A DNA stretch of 57,461 nt from Laspinema sp. D2d (GTDB lineage Bacteria; Cyanobacteriota; Cyanobacteriia; Cyanobacteriales; Laspinemataceae): contig NZ_JAMXFC010000007.1 of assembly GCF_025370755.1 (NCBI RefSeq), positions 1-57,461 of the forward strand, given 5' to 3'. Shown one piece after another: positions 1 through 8,639 of this stretch. The translations under genes were made by a program, and so were the position numbers. The notes under the pieces were generated by a model. That model ran no database searches, was not told where the DNA came from, and saw nothing but the letters and a program-made list of their open reading frames with translations. Position 1 is the stretch's first letter. Every line of letters begins with the position of its first letter.

Positions 1-454
1 TGTAGAGAACGTTAATCGTTAAAACCGTGAATTTATCTTTGATATTAGTAGCATCTAAGGCCAAAGGGAGATAAGTTGTCCCCGAGGAAAATAAGCTGTA
101 GACCCATTTTAACAAAGGGCCAAAACAAGAAGTCACGTCTACTTCGCTTCGCTTCCTTCCATTTTTATCACTTTTCTCGGTGTACCATTGTTTGAGGCGA
201 CACTTGACTGTATTAGGCTTTTCATCATTGATAGAAGCGATGAATGTAGAGACTTTAGTTAGGCTAGAATTGCGCGTCATAACCATCCCAAAACTCCAAG
301 CCGCTAATCCTCGCAGTTGAGGAATGGTTAGGGTGGGCATATGATAGCTGAGTATTCTCATCCACTCCAAGAGTGCTTTATTTTTTATCAAGGCTGGTTT
401 TTCCTCCTCTAACCGTTTCATTGAGGTATTGATAGAGTTAACCTCTTTCATCAT
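1..454 (-). CDS. Transposase, IS4-type (5' part, runs off window)
   Basis: The minus strand is open from an ATG pair at 454 to the window edge, giving about 151 residues of the N-terminal part of a transposase. It contains WSFGMVMTRNSSLTKVSTF, then CRLKQWY, and near the edge LALDATNIKDKFTVL. LALDAT is the region of the first catalytic aspartate in cyanobacterial IS4/IS701-like DDE transposases, followed by the usual (D/K)(R/K)FTVL context. The catalytic core and the other end of the element lie outside the window, so integrity cannot be judged. No terminal inverted repeat is obvious between 455 and 614. The family call rests on motif recognition; IS4 versus IS701 is not resolved. Confidence 0.75.
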   Translation of the reverse strand, partial: MMKEVNSINTSMKRLEEEKPALIKNKALLEWMRILSYHMPTLTIPQLRGLAAWSFGMVMTRNSSLTKVSTFIASINDEKPNTVKCRLKQWYTEKSDKNGRKRSEVDVTSCFGPLLKWVYSLFSSGTTYLPLALDATNIKDKFTVLTINVLY

Positions 455-519
455 CCGGGGATACCTGGGGTCCCTCCCTTCCCTATTATACCCTAGGTGA
501 TAAAAACATATACCTGTAA

Positions 520-556
520 GTCCTCCCCATCCCCCCCATCCCCAATCTCCCCTGAA
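520..556. repeat. Short CCCCATC-type low-complexity tract
   Basis: A short run of CTCCCCATCCCCC-type units lies just upstream of the TPR gene. It has the same composition as the much longer tandem tracts at 13415-13503, 48967-49206 and 57330-57461, and looks like a minimal copy of that family. Confidence 0.5.
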
Positions 557-614
557 TTGAAAAACCGGACAGGCTTTTGGATACAATCGAACAACTGCAT
601 GAAAAGAACCGCTT

Positions 615-1034
615 ATGACTGAAACCGTTGAATCTCAATTTACCAGTGGCGTAGAACGCTACAAAGCTGGTGAAGGCCCAGACACCCTGATTCCGGTGTT
701 CCGGGATATCTGCGATCGCGCCCCAAAAAATAGTCCCGCTTGGACTTGTTTGGCGTGGCTGTATTTATTAGCCGATAAACCGACTCCCGCCTATAAGGCA
801 GCTCAAAAAGCGGTCAAACTCAATCCCCAGGATGCTCAAGCTCAGGTTAACCTGGCAGTAGCGATGCTCGATAGTGGTCAAAAAGGCGTCCGCACTCATA
901 TCGAAATCGTCCAACAACTGATGATGGTTGCCGCAGAATTGCGCGATGAAGTGAAGGACAATATCGAAGAGGGATTGAACCGAAAACCCGATTGGAAGAG
1001 TTTACAACGGGTCAAAAACTGGCTGTTTGAATAA
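615..1034 (+). CDS. TPR-repeat protein, small cytosolic
   Basis: This 139-residue soluble protein has no signal peptide or membrane segment. Residues about 40-75 (AWTCLAWLYLLADKPTPAYK, then AAQKAVKLNPQDAQAQVNLA) form a tetratricopeptide repeat with the usual alternating helix pattern and the P-x-x-A-x-x-N link; weaker helices flank it. TPR proteins act as protein-binding adaptors and the sequence gives no specific partner. It stands alone between the transposase fragment and a hydrolase gene and is followed by a clear stem-loop terminator. The ATG at 615 is the only sensible start. Conserved cyanobacterial protein of unknown role. Confidence 0.8.
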   Translation: MTETVESQFTSGVERYKAGEGPDTLIPVFRDICDRAPKNSPAWTCLAWLYLLADKPTPAYKAAQKAVKLNPQDAQAQVNLAVAMLDSGQKGVRTHIEIVQQLMMVAAELRDEVKDNIEEGLNRKPDWKSLQRVKNWLFE

Positions 1035-1107
1035 GCTTCCCCTTTGGTCTCTATGCTAGAGGCGATCGCATTTTCCTAGACCTTCCATTTAATTTTTAAC
1101 CTTCAAT

Positions 1108-1158
1108 GCCTGCATGAGAGCCCTCTCCAAATCTTCATGCAGGCTTATTTATTTTTAC
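1108..1158 (+). terminator. Rho-independent-type terminator after TPR gene
   Basis: A perfect 10-bp stem (GCCTGCATGA at 1108-1117 with TCATGCAGGC at 1135-1144) is followed by a T-rich tail (TTATTTATTTTTA). It lies 74 bases after the TPR stop codon. Confidence 0.75.
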
Positions 1159-1540
1159 CCTTCTGATTCCCCAGCAGTTCAGAATAGACCTTGGACAACG
1201 GGATTCCGTATAACAACTTGAGTCGTTGCTTAACCGTTTTTTATAAAACTGACTCAAGCTTGATGATGCCTCACTCCGTTGCAAAATCAATCCTTCCCGA
1301 GATCCTCCTCAAGGGACTTAGCCTATTTTTCCTTTTTGCCACCTCAAAAACTGTCCACTCCACCGGATTTTAACCGGATATATTTCTCTGCCTAGAGTAC
1401 ATCGTTGTTAACCCTAAACAACCTCTAAATTTCAGGTCAAAGAATCACGGGAACTGAGTCTTGAAATCTTCCGCTTTAACCGGGCTTAGTTTTTGAAAGA
1501 CTATTTCTTAAGTTTTAGGTTAATTTAAGAAAAGTCTACG
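1159..1540. other. Gene-free stretch
   Basis: About 380 bases with no convincing gene. A 60-codon open frame at 1191-1373 has low-complexity hydrophobic content, no ribosome site and no recognisable family. No RNA gene or repeat was recognised. Confidence 0.5.
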
Positions 1541-3655
1541 GTGCATAATTGCCTTCAAAATGACCTAAATCAATCCAATCGATACCACTTCATCAGCATT
1601 TACCCCCTTTATCTTATGATTCTTTCTCGCCAATATACTGATTTGCCCTTGACTTGGGATACCAAGTCACCTGAAACTTTACAAAATGACTGCCAGTGGC
1701 TTGAATCTATTGTTAAAAATTCCGCTCCTTTTTCCGACGGATGGGTGAAAGCCAGAATTGTGCAACTGGCCTATAATTGCCCGAACTCTCTGGATTTTCC
1801 CCTACCGAACCCGGGGAGAAAATCAGGTAAAGGAACGACTATGACAACGGCTCAACTTTTGGCCTACGGCGGTAAGCTTTCGGAAAAAGAAATTGTTGAA
1901 GCGTTACAGTGGGAATGTCTTCAATACTGCCAAACTCACCCCATTGCTGACTTTCCTTGTTTTCGGGCAACGGTAGATGAAAACTATGTGATGGCGACGC
2001 TCAATAGCTGGTGCGATCGCCATTTTTCGGAAAAGTCGGCTCGTAATTTTGAAATCTACCAAGACCTCCATTATCCGAATGTATTTTTAGTCATTAGCAC
2101 CGCTCCTATTTCCCTCTATGTAGACCGGCAATTACCTCCCCCGGAGCGATTCCGTGCCTTATTTAATGTGGATGAATTCGCGGAAATTGTGGGGGAAGGA
2201 TTTTGCGATCGCATGACCCTCCGGACCCACGGCTATGCGACCTCCGCCGCGAGCTTTTATGATTTATTCATGAAGGAAGCTAATGCCTTAAATCGCCAAG
2301 ATTCGGCCCAGAATAGCCGGTTAAAAGACCATCATTTCTATATCGGATATCATTGGCCGAGTGAACAACCTTTTACCAGTCCCGGTTTATGGAGTGATTT
2401 CTCCAAAAATTGGGGCGTTGTTTTGAAATTCTCCTTTGTCCTTTCCGGATTTGCTGGCATTATTGGTACCGGATTGTATGGAATGGTCAAACTCCTCGGC
2501 CTTCCCCTGTTCAAAGGGTTAGAACTACTCCCCCTGATTGGTCCAATTTGGAAGGGGATTCAGTTGAGTGCGGTGGGCCTGCAATGGTATTGGGTGGTCC
2601 CCCCCCTGTTTATTCTCTGGGTGGTCTTGATGCAGTGTTTGCGGGTGTTGGTGTATCAGCGCGATCGCTACCGGGCGATTCACTATGGTGCACCGGATTT
2701 AGCCGAATTCTTTTGGCGCTTAGACCGCGCTCTGAATCAAAAGGCTGAAAAAACAAAGCAAGCTCCCCAAACAGAAGCCTTCAAGCCGGTTATCGGCTCG
2801 ATTGAAGCCGAAAATCAGGCTTCTTCATTCAAGGCTAATCAGCCAGTGTCGGGGTCTAACCCTGAGATTGCGGTGAACTTGGTGGGTCACAGTATGGGAG
2901 GACTCCTGCTGGTCAATACGTTGCGAATTTTGTCCGATCGCTTCGGCAAGGATGACGGGGACATTGACGATCCCGATGGGTTAGAGTCCAGCAAGATTGG
3001 CGATCGCCTCCGCTTGGATAAATTAATTTTGGCATCCCCAGATATCCCCTTAGAATTTCTGCGGGAGGGTCGCAACAACTACGTGCGGTCTGCTATGCGT
3101 CGTTGCCGTCAAATTTACCTGATGTCGAGCGATCGCGATATTATCCTCCGTTATATGCCGACCCTGGGCAACTGGTTTAGTGAACCCAGTATCGAAATGT
3201 CCGCCTATCGTCTAGGGAATGTCTACCTCAAACCCTTAGACGATCGCTACCCCAACAGCAATTACCGCCCTTATATTCGTAATGTCTTGGTCTCCCAAGC
3301 AGCGGCCAGTCCCACTTCCGCTTATGACCTCTTTGAGCGCTTCAACTATATCGACTGTTCCGAGACCATTGGTGTCAATGGCATCTTTTGGGCCCTGAAA
3401 TCCCATCGAGGATTGGCGATCGACTTAATCAATACCCTGATGTTTCTCTTGAGTCTGAGTTATAGTCGTCTCTTCGGCCAACTTGATTTACATGGGGGCT
3501 ACTTTTTAACCCATACTGCCACTTTTAAGATTTTGAAACTGCTGATCAGTCTCAATGGCGAGTCTGAAGCAGAAATCGCAGCAGGGATTGAGGAGTTGAT
3601 TCAAGGCACAAGGATCCGGTTTTTACCCCGTCAACCCTTTTTGACCAAGGATTAA
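1541..3655 (+). CDS. Membrane-embedded alpha/beta-hydrolase (lipase-like), unknown substrate
   Basis: A 704-residue protein whose best motif is the nucleophile elbow VGHSMGG, with Ser451 as predicted catalytic serine, preceded by a beta strand (IAVNLVG) as in alpha/beta-hydrolase lipases and esterases. Two long hydrophobic stretches (about residues 292-320 and 345-378) lie upstream of the elbow, so the hydrolase part is probably tethered to a membrane in mid-chain. The N-terminal ~290 residues match no family I know. The start used here is a GTG without a clear ribosome site; an in-frame ATG at 1616-1618 (MILSRQYTD) would give a protein 25 residues shorter. Asp and His partners of the triad could not be assigned by eye. 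Substrate unknown; lipid or peptide ester hydrolysis is inference. Confidence 0.7.
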   Translation: MHNCLQNDLNQSNRYHFISIYPLYLMILSRQYTDLPLTWDTKSPETLQNDCQWLESIVKNSAPFSDGWVKARIVQLAYNCPNSLDFPLPNPGRKSGKGTTMTTAQLLAYGGKLSEKEIVEALQWECLQYCQTHPIADFPCFRATVDENYVMATLNSWCDRHFSEKSARNFEIYQDLHYPNVFLVISTAPISLYVDRQLPPPERFRALFNVDEFAEIVGEGFCDRMTLRTHGYATSAASFYDLFMKEANALNRQDSAQNSRLKDHHFYIGYHWPSEQPFTSPGLWSDFSKNWGVVLKFSFVLSGFAGIIGTGLYGMVKLLGLPLFKGLELLPLIGPIWKGIQLSAVGLQWYWVVPPLFILWVVLMQCLRVLVYQRDRYRAIHYGAPDLAEFFWRLDRALNQKAEKTKQAPQTEAFKPVIGSIEAENQASSFKANQPVSGSNPEIAVNLVGHSMGGLLLVNTLRILSDRFGKDDGDIDDPDGLESSKIGDRLRLDKLILASPDIPLEFLREGRNNYVRSAMRRCRQIYLMSSDRDIILRYMPTLGNWFSEPSIEMSAYRLGNVYLKPLDDRYPNSNYRPYIRNVLVSQAAASPTSAYDLFERFNYIDCSETIGVNGIFWALKSHRGLAIDLINTLMFLLSLSYSRLFGQLDLHGGYFLTHTATFKILKLLISLNGESEAEIAAGIEELIQGTRIRFLPRQPFLTKD

Positions 3656-3683
3656 TCCCGTATCCAGTTTTTAAAGGTCTACA

Positions 3684-3713
3684 AAAACCCGCACCCGTCA
3701 AGGGTGTGGGTTT
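3684..3713. terminator. Stem-loop between convergent genes
   Basis: AAACCCGCACCC and GGGTGTGGGTTT can pair with one mismatch around a short loop. The hairpin lies between the convergent hydrolase and ispD stop codons, so it probably terminates transcription from both sides. A related but decayed sequence occurs at 13313-13345. Confidence 0.65.
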
Positions 3714-3718
3714 CTGTG

Positions 3719-4414
3719 TTATTGGACTTCAGGGCGTTGCTGACGCAGGATAAACTCAGCGATCGCCAAATCCATTGGGGTGGTCACTTTCAAATTGGTC
3801 TCTTCCCCGGGGACAATTTGCACCGGCAAGTCACATTTTTCAAATAATGCCGCATCATCAGTGACTTCCCATCCCTGGGATTTTCCGCGATCGTGGCACT
3901 GTTTCAATAAAGCGACTTCAAATCCTTGGGGGGTTTGGGCGGCCCAGAGTTGCTCGCGATCGGGGGTTTGTTCAATGGTTGGGGAGTCCCGGGCGACAAT
4001 TTTAATGGTGTCTTTGACGGGAATCGCGGCAATTAACCCGGGACAATGGCGGAGGGACTCGGCGCAGCGATCGAACAGGTCCGGGGTTGCCAAACACCTG
4101 GCCCCATCATGAATGAGCACATGAGTCGCTTCTGGCGGGAGTCCCTGTAACCCGTTGTAAACCGATTCCTGGCGGGTACTGCCGCCTTGGATGAATTGGA
4201 CAGGTTTGCGGGGAGGATTGGCGGCTAAAATCGTTTCAAAGTCCGGCCAGTCTTCCGGTTGACCGATTAATCCAATCCAACAAATTTCCTGGGAGGCATC
4301 CGCCGCATCTAGGGTCCAGGCAATCAAGGGGCGATCGAGCAAGGACAGGAGGAGTTTATTGCGGTTGCTGCCCATTCGTCGCCCCATGCCAGCGGCGGGT
4401 ATCAATAAATGCAC
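3719..4414 (-). CDS. ispD: 2-C-methyl-D-erythritol 4-phosphate cytidylyltransferase
   Basis: IspD transfers CMP from CTP to MEP in the non-mevalonate (MEP) pathway, which makes isoprenoid precursors for carotenoids, phytol and quinones. The N-terminus [19 protein letters not shown] is the nucleotide-binding loop. Further family marks are [16 protein letters not shown] in the middle and [17 protein letters not shown] near the C-terminus. I chose the GTG at 4414 because it places HLLIPAAG at the start and gives 231 residues, the family's usual length. An upstream in-frame start at 4474 would add 20 residues ([20 protein letters not shown]) unlike any IspD. It is convergent with the hydrolase gene and separated by a bidirectional hairpin. 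Confidence 0.93.
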   Translation of the reverse strand: MHLLIPAAGMGRRMGSNRNKLLLSLLDRPLIAWTLDAADASQEICWIGLIGQPEDWPDFETILAANPPRKPVQFIQGGSTRQESVYNGLQGLPPEATHVLIHDGARCLATPDLFDRCAESLRHCPGLIAAIPVKDTIKIVARDSPTIEQTPDREQLWAAQTPQGFEVALLKQCHDRGKSQGWEVTDDAALFEKCDLPVQIVPGEETNLKVTTPMDLAIAEFILRQQRPEVQ

Positions 4415-4489
4415 GGTGGTTCCTCTAAAGCGTTTAGTTACAAAAATGACGCGTGAATAATAGACCTGTTGCAAAAATCGGGCTTGATC

Positions 4490-4525
4490 CCCCCAACCCC
4501 CCTTGGAAAGGGGGGCTTTTTAGAA
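4490..4525. repeat. REP-like CCCCCC-TTGGAAAG-GGGGGG hairpin
   Basis: AACCCCCCTTGGAAAGGGGGG followed by CTTTTT forms a short GC-only stem. Sequences of this type are scattered through many cyanobacterial genomes. It lies in the divergent region between ispD and the GT9 gene. Confidence 0.55.
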
Positions 4526-4696
4526 TTTGGCAATAAATCTACTTATAAACTAATAACTAGAGTAGAGGCGCAGGGGCGATCGCTGCATTTTTTAGGCGAT
4601 TTCTGACCGGAGATTAGCTTGAGTCCAAAGATTCCGGATCGGATTAGGTCTCTCATCGCTTAGAATGAGTCTGTTTAGTAAGCTCAATCAATTGAG

Positions 4697-5671
4697 ATGC
4701 GAATATTGGCCCTTGTCCCCGGCGGAATCGGCGACCAAATTTTATTTTTTCCGACGTTGGATAGCCTAAAACGGTTATATCCCAACGCTTACATAGATGT
4801 TGTTGTGGAACCTCGGTCGAAAGGTGCCTACCGGGTATCCAAGTTTTCTCATGACAAGTCCCTCCAGGTGCTGCCGTTTGATTTTAAGGATCGCAACGGG
4901 TTGGCGGATTGGGGGAATTTGCTGGGGATCATGCGCGATCGCGAATATGATGCGGTGATTTCCCTTGGACAGCGCTGGGTAGTGGGGTTATTACTCTGGT
5001 TAACAGGCATCCCCATCCGGATTAGCTACTCAGATTTGGGCAACTCCTGGTTACTCACCAACCCAGTCCCGCTGAAAACTGAGCAATATGCCGCTGGTAT
5101 GTACCACGACTTGTTGCAGGGTTTTGGGGCATCCATGCCTTGTCCGGAACTCTCGGTCACCCTGCTTAAAGAGGATTTACGCTGGTCCGATGACGAACAG
5201 CAAAGATTGGGTGTCAAAGATAGCGGTTACATTCTGATTCATGGGGGGGCCAGCCAACTCTCCCAAATCAAAGGATTGGATAAAATCTATCCCGTTGAAA
5301 AATGGCAGCAGATTATCCAGGACCTGCAAACCCGTCAACCTCAATTGCCGGTGGTCTTGATCCAAGGGCCAGAGGATAAACCCTTATGTGACCAGTTGGT
5401 GAGGTCCTGTCCCGGCGTGAAGGTGACCTCACCCCCGGATGTGGGTAAGTTGGCGGCGACGATCGCGGCTGCAAATTTGATGCTTTGTACGGACAGTGCG
5501 CCCATGCATCTGGCCGTGGCAGTACAGACCTATACCATTGCCCTGTTTGGCCCGACAGACCCCGCTAAATTGCTCCCTGCGGGCGATCGCTATATCGGCA
5601 TTCGATCTTCTACGGGCAAAATTGCTGATATTTCACCGGAAAAGGTCCTAGAAAAAGTGTGGGGAGGCTAA
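4697..5671 (+). CDS. Glycosyltransferase family 9 (heptosyltransferase-like)
   Basis: A 324-residue GT-B-fold enzyme. The N-terminus MRILALVPGGIGDQILFFPT has the glycine-rich loop of ADP-heptose:LPS heptosyltransferases. The C-terminal half has the donor-site motif CTDSAPMHLAVAVQTYTIAL followed by FGPTDPAK, diagnostic for GT9. In cyanobacteria GT9 enzymes are tied to outer-membrane or capsular glycans; the real donor and acceptor are unknown. A HAD sugar phosphatase of the heptose-bisphosphate type follows on the same strand after 195 bases, and a sugar-phosphate transferase lies beyond, so this looks like a small surface-glycan group. Confidence 0.9.
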   Translation: MRILALVPGGIGDQILFFPTLDSLKRLYPNAYIDVVVEPRSKGAYRVSKFSHDKSLQVLPFDFKDRNGLADWGNLLGIMRDREYDAVISLGQRWVVGLLLWLTGIPIRISYSDLGNSWLLTNPVPLKTEQYAAGMYHDLLQGFGASMPCPELSVTLLKEDLRWSDDEQQRLGVKDSGYILIHGGASQLSQIKGLDKIYPVEKWQQIIQDLQTRQPQLPVVLIQGPEDKPLCDQLVRSCPGVKVTSPPDVGKLAATIAAANLMLCTDSAPMHLAVAVQTYTIALFGPTDPAKLLPAGDRYIGIRSSTGKIADISPEKVLEKVWGG

Positions 5672-5731
5672 ACAGAAGATTCGGAATTGGCAATTAAGAA
5701 TTAATAATCTTTCATCACCAGGTCTGACCCA

Positions 5732-5783
5732 TAACCGCAGAGGGTAGGGGTAGTACATGAACTGCCTCTACCCTCTGCGGTTA
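5732..5783. repeat. Long near-perfect inverted repeat
   Basis: TAACCGCAGAGGGTAGGGG (5732-5750) and CCTCTACCCTCTGCGGTTA (5765-5783) pair over 19 bp with one mismatch around a 14-base loop. There is no T-run after it, so it is a poor intrinsic terminator. It may be a REP or MITE-like element. Confidence 0.7.
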
Positions 5784-5866
5784 CATCCCCCTTCTCAAGC
5801 CTCAGCCCTGATAAAATTTGGAGTGATTAATTTTTAATTCTTGTTGAGTCTCCTCAATCATCACCG

Positions 5867-6463
5867 ATGAAACCCGCAGTATTCCTGGACCGAGATGGCG
5901 TTTTAAACCAAGAAGTTGGATATATTCACCGCGTTGAAGACCTGAATTTGATTCCCGGTGTGGCCGCTGCGGTGCGCCGCTTAAATGACCGAAATCTCTT
6001 CTGTTGTCTGGTTTCCAACCAATCGGGTCCGGCGCGAGGATATTACCCCGCTTCTCATGTGGATGCCTTACACCAGCGCCTGTGTCACTTATTGGACCAG
6101 GAAGCAGGGGCCCGGTTGGATGCGCTTTATTATTGTCCCTATCTGAGTCCTCCGGAAGGGGGGACGGACCCGGAGTTTACCCGGTGGACCACTTGGCGTA
6201 AACCCAATACGGGAATGCTAGTAGCAGCGGCTTGGAAACATGATTTAGACCTGAGTCAGAGTTTTATGGTGGGAGATAAGGCAACCGATGTGGATATGGC
6301 CCATAATGCCGGTTGTACGGGGATTTTGGTGAAAACGGGCTATGGCGATCGCGTTTTAGGGGGGAAATACCAACATCACACCCATCCAGATTTTATCGCC
6401 TCGGATTTAGCGGAGGCGGTGGATTGGATCACGCAGCAGGGGTCCAAATCAGGAAGGGGATAG
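5867..6463 (+). CDS. HAD-IIIA sugar-phosphate phosphatase (GmhB-like)
   Basis: A 198-residue HAD-superfamily phosphatase. FLDRDGVLNQE (Asp8 nucleophile, Asp10 acid/base) is HAD motif I, VSNQSGPARG is motif II, WRKPNTGML (Lys112) is motif III and MVGDKATDVDMA is motif IV. This is the pattern of D-glycero-beta-D-manno-heptose-1,7-bisphosphate 7-phosphatase. Canonical GmhB proteins have a zinc site of the form CxH...CxC just before the RKP motif. Here only the first cysteine (Cys90) is present and the C-x-C pair is replaced in RWTTWRKP, so the metal site seems lost. A GT9 gene upstream supports a role in nucleotide-sugar or surface-glycan synthesis; substrate unproven. Confidence 0.85.
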   Translation: MKPAVFLDRDGVLNQEVGYIHRVEDLNLIPGVAAAVRRLNDRNLFCCLVSNQSGPARGYYPASHVDALHQRLCHLLDQEAGARLDALYYCPYLSPPEGGTDPEFTRWTTWRKPNTGMLVAAAWKHDLDLSQSFMVGDKATDVDMAHNAGCTGILVKTGYGDRVLGGKYQHHTHPDFIASDLAEAVDWITQQGSKSGRG

Positions 6464-6497
6464 AGGCGATCGCCTTGGGTTAATCCCATTCCGTTTC

Positions 6498-7943
6498 CTA
6501 ATAGGCCCCCTCTTTCGCAAACACCACCTTCACCGTCTGGAATAAAATCTGGAAATCCAGAGAAACGGACCAATTTTGAATGTAGGTCATATCCAGGCGG
6601 AAAACTTCCTCAAAATCGACAATATCCGATCGCCCAGAAACTTGCCATAATCCCGTGATTCCCGGTAGGACTTCATGGCGCATAAAGTGATGTTCTGAAA
6701 AGCGTTCCACATCTCGCAGGGGGAACGGACGAGGACCCACTAAACTCATCTCCCCATTTAAAACATTAATAATTTGTGGTAGTTCATCCAAACTGTACCG
6801 GCGGATAAACTTACCTACTCGCGTGATCCGGGGGTCGTCTTTCATTTTGAACATAATACCCCCAGCCATTTCATTCTTGGCTTCTAACTCTTTTTGTAGC
6901 TGTTCGGCATTCGTCACCATTGTCCGAAACTTCCAGACTTTAAAATGACGGCCTTTTAATCCCACCCGAACTTGTTTGTAAAAAATTGGACCGGGGGAAT
7001 CAACCTTGATCAGCAGTGATAACAACAGTAATCCCGGACTAATTAACAAGATGATGATCCCAGCGGCGACTAAATCAAATCCCCGTTTGATCCAGTAATC
7101 TCCCCCAACAATCGGCGGGGATCTAAATCTCATACTCGGGATGCCGTTGACCATCTTAATCTCAGACCACTGAATCGGCAGTTCGAGTCCCAAGGGGAGA
7201 ATTCTCAAGTGAATCCCAGCGCGTTTCAACTCCCAGTAGAGATAAATTTGGTCTCGGACAGAAAGTTCAGAACAGACAAAGACTTCGCTGACGCTTTTTT
7301 CCCGCAGTCGTTGAATCATCTCCGACCAATCGTGGCTTTTTTCTCGGGTTGAGAGGTCTTCTACATCACAAATTTTGTATTGTTTACTTTTAACAATAAA
7401 TCGTTTAGCAGTTTCAATATCTTTGGGTTTACAAATTAAGCCAATGCGCTGACGGATTGCCCCTTTCTGCCGCAAATACACAATCGTTAAATGCAGGATT
7501 AATCGCTCAGTCAGAACAAAAGTAATGGCAAATATCCAAGATAACAAGAAGGTCGAACGAGAAACGACTGCTTCAGGTTCGTAGAGATAGCCAATAAATA
7601 ATAAAACACATTGAGCAAAGCTGAGGGATTTGACGAGATTAAAAAAATCTCGCCGCCGATCATCGGTCCCATACAGTCCCGCTGAAGCGACAATCCCCAC
7701 GGTAATCACCAGAATGGGAATTAAAAATCCTGGGTTTTCATTCTGAGTCGCTATCAAGCTAAAGGAGCCAACAGGGGTCCCTAACTTGTCCGCGAGTAGC
7801 CACGCATAGCTCAACATCAAACTATCGAGGACAATTAGCAGGATAACCCGGAGTGAGCCAATGCCCGTCCCGCGACTGAGTTTGGCAATGAGTGGAGCTC
7901 GTATATCAAGTTTTCTTTTATCCATTTGTCTTGTCGGATGCAC
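6498..7943 (-). CDS. Polyprenyl-phosphate sugar-1-phosphate transferase (exopolysaccharide initiating enzyme)
   Basis: A 481-residue protein with the classical two-part layout of WbaP/CpsE-type enzymes. There are four to five N-terminal hydrophobic segments (about residues 30-150), a soluble middle domain, another membrane hairpin (about 278-310), and the C-terminal catalytic bacterial sugar transferase domain with SPGPIFYKQVRVGLKGRHFK, VWKFRTMV, RRYSLDELPQIINVLNGEMS, LVGPRP and PGITGLWQVSGRS. The enzyme moves a sugar-1-phosphate from a UDP-sugar to undecaprenyl phosphate in the cytoplasmic membrane, the first step of exopolysaccharide or capsule assembly. It is convergent with the HAD phosphatase gene. 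A strong candidate promoter lies far upstream (8572-8600), implying a leader of about 620 bases. Confidence 0.92.
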   Translation of the reverse strand: MHPTRQMDKRKLDIRAPLIAKLSRGTGIGSLRVILLIVLDSLMLSYAWLLADKLGTPVGSFSLIATQNENPGFLIPILVITVGIVASAGLYGTDDRRRDFFNLVKSLSFAQCVLLFIGYLYEPEAVVSRSTFLLSWIFAITFVLTERLILHLTIVYLRQKGAIRQRIGLICKPKDIETAKRFIVKSKQYKICDVEDLSTREKSHDWSEMIQRLREKSVSEVFVCSELSVRDQIYLYWELKRAGIHLRILPLGLELPIQWSEIKMVNGIPSMRFRSPPIVGGDYWIKRGFDLVAAGIIILLISPGLLLLSLLIKVDSPGPIFYKQVRVGLKGRHFKVWKFRTMVTNAEQLQKELEAKNEMAGGIMFKMKDDPRITRVGKFIRRYSLDELPQIINVLNGEMSLVGPRPFPLRDVERFSEHHFMRHEVLPGITGLWQVSGRSDIVDFEEVFRLDMTYIQNWSVSLDFQILFQTVKVVFAKEGAY

Positions 7944-8571
7944 CGAACCGAGGTTAATACTCTGTGCTTTAGGATGTCTATTCTTGACCAGATATTCTTT
8001 AGAGTAGATGCCCCCCTCGACGACGCAAGTTTTGAGTTTGCCATCGCTAAGACTAAAATAAATAGATTGGTTAGTCTGTCGTATGCACCAACTTGATTCC
8101 TGGCTTAATTAACATAAATTGACACCCTTTATTTGTAAAGGACAGGAGCAAAAGCCGGTGGAATATTTTGAGTAATTCATGAACTCTATTATAATCATCC
8201 CTGAAGTTGTCCCTACTAAACGTGATAACAGAGTTCAGCTTGTCATCCTGTTGCTAGGTTAAACGATAGATAGTCTAATGGGCAATTTAGCCAGAGGGTG
8301 AACTGAACCTTGGAGGTGGGAAGAGGGGGTTAGATGCTCCCATCCTTAGTTTTAGGAACGGTGTCTGGTGATTTGGGTATTGTTGGTCATTAGGAATGTG
8401 ATTGAGAACGATCGCAACAGAGGGGTACCGAGGGGTTGATTTAGAGATGGACCTATCCCCTTGATTATCTCAGAGCTTATTCAAACCGAACATGGGCAAT
8501 TCAACTCAATTTATAAAAAGTATTTATAGTTAAGGTCGCCAATGTTAAAAAAAAGGTGCAAACCCAGAGCA
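7944..8571 (-). other. Long leader / gene-free stretch upstream of the sugar transferase
   Basis: No convincing gene is present on either strand. If the promoter at 8572-8600 is real, most of this stretch is the 5' leader of the sugar transferase mRNA. I did not recognise a named riboswitch or RNA family in it. Confidence 0.45.
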
Positions 8572-8600
8572 TACATATCATAACACGCTCCTATTGTCAA
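8572..8600 (-). promoter_or_regulatory. Sigma70-type promoter, minus strand
   Basis: On the minus strand a perfect -35 TTGACA (plus-strand 8595-8600) is followed after 17 bases by TATGTA (8572-8577). It points toward the sugar transferase gene that begins at 7943. Confidence 0.6.
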
Positions 8601-8639
8601 CCCTCAAATGGTTTGGATGAATGTTCCCCTCAGTTTTGT

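Noticed and set aside
1191-1373. 60-codon open frame after the TPR gene
   Set aside because: No ribosome site, no recognisable family and located behind a terminator; composition looks non-coding.
4415-4474. N-terminal extension of IspD
   Set aside because: The extra 20 residues precede the normal start of the nucleotide-binding fold; the GTG at 4414 gives the usual length.
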